DNA from: Aquimarina sp. MMG016
GTDB taxonomy: Bacteria; Bacteroidota; Bacteroidia; Flavobacteriales; Flavobacteriaceae
Length of the DNA: 64,000 nt
Assembly: GCF_018100805.1 (NCBI RefSeq)
Contig: NZ_JAGJEA010000003.1
Span: 558,001 to 622,000 of the forward strand
Direction: 5' to 3'
Both the position numbers and the translations under genes were made by a program. The notes under the pieces are model-generated. The model was not told the origin of the DNA and searched no databases. It saw only the letters and a list, made by a program, of their open reading frames with translations. Of the stretch, positions 62,654 to 64,000 are shown one piece after another (within the stretch, counting starts at the first letter, position 1; each line of letters opens with the position of its first letter).

Positions 62654-62986
62654 GTGTTCACAAAGCTTCAAATTGCAAAGTTTTTAATTGTTTTTGGATT
62701 TCTCCTTAACATTGCGAATTACAGCATGGGATTGATAAATTTCTATTCCTGTGATGAAAAAACGTCAATGGTTCTGGAGGAAACAGACAATTCTGAGCAA
62801 AAAGAGAAAGAAAGCTCTGAGAAAGAAGATCATAAAGAAAAAGATAAGATTTCTCAATTTTTTGATGATAAAGAATCTGCTCTTGCGGATATTTTTATCA
62901 AGTCTTATCCTGATTTTTATACACATAATACATCAGTTTATCTGGAACACAAGACACCACCTCCAGAATTTTTACAGTTTATTTAA
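62654..62986 (+). CDS. Small protein of unknown function
   Basis: 110 residues from GTG 62654 (no ATG upstream; the next at codon 25 would cut the hydrophobic segment). One N-terminal hydrophobic segment (about 8-28), then a highly charged stretch of E, K, D and S (about 38-75), then a C-terminal part (SALADIFIKSYPDFYTHNTS). No family recognised. It lies 138 bases upstream of the SulP gene on the same strand. Confidence 0.55.
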   Translation: MFTKLQIAKFLIVFGFLLNIANYSMGLINFYSCDEKTSMVLEETDNSEQKEKESSEKEDHKEKDKISQFFDDKESALADIFIKSYPDFYTHNTSVYLEHKTPPPEFLQFI

Positions 62987-63124
62987 TACAGCTTTAATTG
63001 ATTCCACTAAATGCTCTTTGATATTGTTTGAAGAGTCTTTGTGTACTTAAAATTATTATCCAAATTACCTTTTTAATTGTTCTAAAAAACTATTATAGAA
63101 CGACAACTAAATTATGATATAACT

Positions 63125-64000
63125 ATGAGTGTTTTTAAAAATATGAAAAACGATCTTCCAGCAAGTATTGTTGTGTTTTTCGTTGCATTACCATTATGTT
63201 TAGGTATTGCACTTGCCAGTGGAGCCCCTCTTTTTTCGGGATTAATTGCCGGAATTGTTGGAGGAATTGTTGTAGGAGCTATGAGTGGCTCCCAGATTGG
63301 GGTAAGTGGCCCTGCTGCAGGGTTAGCTGCAATTGTATTAACTTCGATAGGCGCATTAGGTGGCTTTGAAAACTTTTTGGTAGCCGTAGTATTGGGAGGA
63401 GCAATTCAAATCGTTTTTGGAATACTTAAAGCCGGTATTATTGGATATTATTTTCCTTCTTCAGTAATCAAAGGGATGCTTACAGGAATCGGGATTATTA
63501 TTATTCTAAAACAAATTCCACATTTCTTTGGATATGATAGTGCTACTGAAGGGGATTTTGCATTTTTTCAAACAGATGGAGAGAATACTTTTTCAGGAAT
63601 CATTAGCGCCCTAAAATCTATAAGCTTAGGTTCTACTTTGGTAGCAGTAGTAGGATTGGGAATTTTAATACTGTGGGATAAAGTATTAGTAAAAAAAGCT
63701 AAAGTATTTCAATTGGTTCAGGGACCACTGGTTGCTGTAGTAATAGGTATTGTTTTCTTTGTTATGTCCAAAGGCTCTAGTCTTGAAATATCCGAAGAAC
63801 ACTTGGTGAGTGTGCCTATTCCAGGGGATGTATCCTCATTTTTAGGACAGTTTAGTTTCCCAAATTTTGGTGTGATTTTTAGTCCGGATGTATGGATTAC
63901 AGCATTTACTATTGCGTTAGTAGCAAGTTTAGAAACTCTTCTTTGTGTAGAGGCAACCGATAAATTGGATCCGGAAAAACGAGTAACACCAACTAATCGT
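63125..64000 (+). CDS. SulP family anion transporter, 3' end outside window
   Basis: 292 codons are open from ATG 63125 to the right edge with no stop. The start MSVFKNMKNDLPASIVVFFV and GVSGPAAGLAAIVL are the first two conserved SulP segments, and LETLLCVEATDKLDPEKR is the conserved motif in helix 8. Six or more membrane helices are visible, so the gene is about half to two-thirds complete. SulP proteins carry sulfate, bicarbonate or other anions; in Bacteroidetes one branch is coded next to a carbonic anhydrase gene, which would be expected just past the edge. An inverted repeat GTTCTA/TAGAAC lies upstream at 63079-63101. Confidence 0.93.
   Translation, partial: MSVFKNMKNDLPASIVVFFVALPLCLGIALASGAPLFSGLIAGIVGGIVVGAMSGSQIGVSGPAAGLAAIVLTSIGALGGFENFLVAVVLGGAIQIVFGILKAGIIGYYFPSSVIKGMLTGIGIIIILKQIPHFFGYDSATEGDFAFFQTDGENTFSGIISALKSISLGSTLVAVVGLGILILWDKVLVKKAKVFQLVQGPLVAVVIGIVFFVMSKGSSLEISEEHLVSVPIPGDVSSFLGQFSFPNFGVIFSPDVWITAFTIALVASLETLLCVEATDKLDPEKRVTPTNR

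Noticed and set aside
62751-63050. Frame of 99 codons overlapping the small gene at 62654
   Set aside because: A frame-shifted reading of the charged stretch; it continues into AT-rich sequence with no recognised motif.
1-64000. CRISPR array, tRNA, rRNA, prophage, integrase or insertion sequence
   Set aside because: No regularly spaced repeat of 20-40 bases, no cloverleaf in the intergenic gaps examined by eye, and no transposase, integrase or phage structural protein among the genes.

Overview
The window is AT-rich, densely coded DNA from a Bacteroidota chromosome, most likely a marine, gliding Flavobacteriaceae (Aquimarina-like; the genus is inference). The grounds are: the gliding/type IX secretion lipoprotein SprE, a large type IX cargo protein with a C-terminal sorting domain, a Bacteroidetes-style split ATP synthase operon (atpD and atpC absent), a complete Bat aerotolerance operon, many short lipoproteins, and repeated matches to the flavobacterial promoter (TTG, 17-19 nt, TAnnTTTG/A). 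I see no rRNA, tRNA, CRISPR array, transposase or phage gene.

Layout. 1-3.5 kb: two paralogous small membrane proteins, then an ABC exporter (DUF5687-type permease plus ATPase). 3.7-12.9 kb: sprE, bactofilin, atpZ-like, an unknown membrane protein, atpB-E-F-H-A, a four-helix-bundle (S23/bvIVS type) gene framed by palindromic heptamer repeats, and atpG. 12.9-20.7 kb: beta-barrel protein and lipoprotein, then an envelope cluster of flippase, dUTPase, sugar nucleotidyltransferase, TPR protein, DUF4292 lipoprotein and EnvC-like protein. 20.7-26.0 kb: PhyH-type dioxygenase, unknowns, TSUP transporter, CrtI-like oxidoreductase. 26.0-35.7 kb: mostly minus strand: thioesterase, HU/SPOR protein, GDSL esterase, three NTF2-fold proteins, alpha/beta hydrolase, DoxX-like protein, GH3 enzyme, sulfurtransferase, GpsA; dprA is on plus. 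35.8-44.6 kb: lipoproteins, a double-glycine cysteine-rich peptide, 3-hydroxyanthranilate dioxygenase, an ALDH7-type dehydrogenase and the type IX cargo protein. 44.6-51.3 kb (minus): zinc-ribbon membrane protein and SPFH-GYF protein, membrane protein, collagen-like lipoprotein, metallophosphoesterase coupled to an AlbA_2 protein, SDR. 51.6-61.3 kb: moxR, DUF58, a Bat-associated membrane protein, batA, a flavodoxin-like reductase, batB-C-D-E. 61.3-64 kb: DUF418 protein (minus), a small protein and a SulP transporter cut by the right edge.

The genes are mainly housekeeping and envelope functions in tight operons. The least ordinary signals are the four-helix-bundle island inside the ATP synthase operon, a family of 7-bp tandem repeats that also carries two start codons in the Bat operon, the orphan double-glycine peptide, and intercistronic hairpins next to atpE and atpA. 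Several gene starts were set downstream of the longest open frame because the promoter box itself overlaps a spurious TTG or ATG start.
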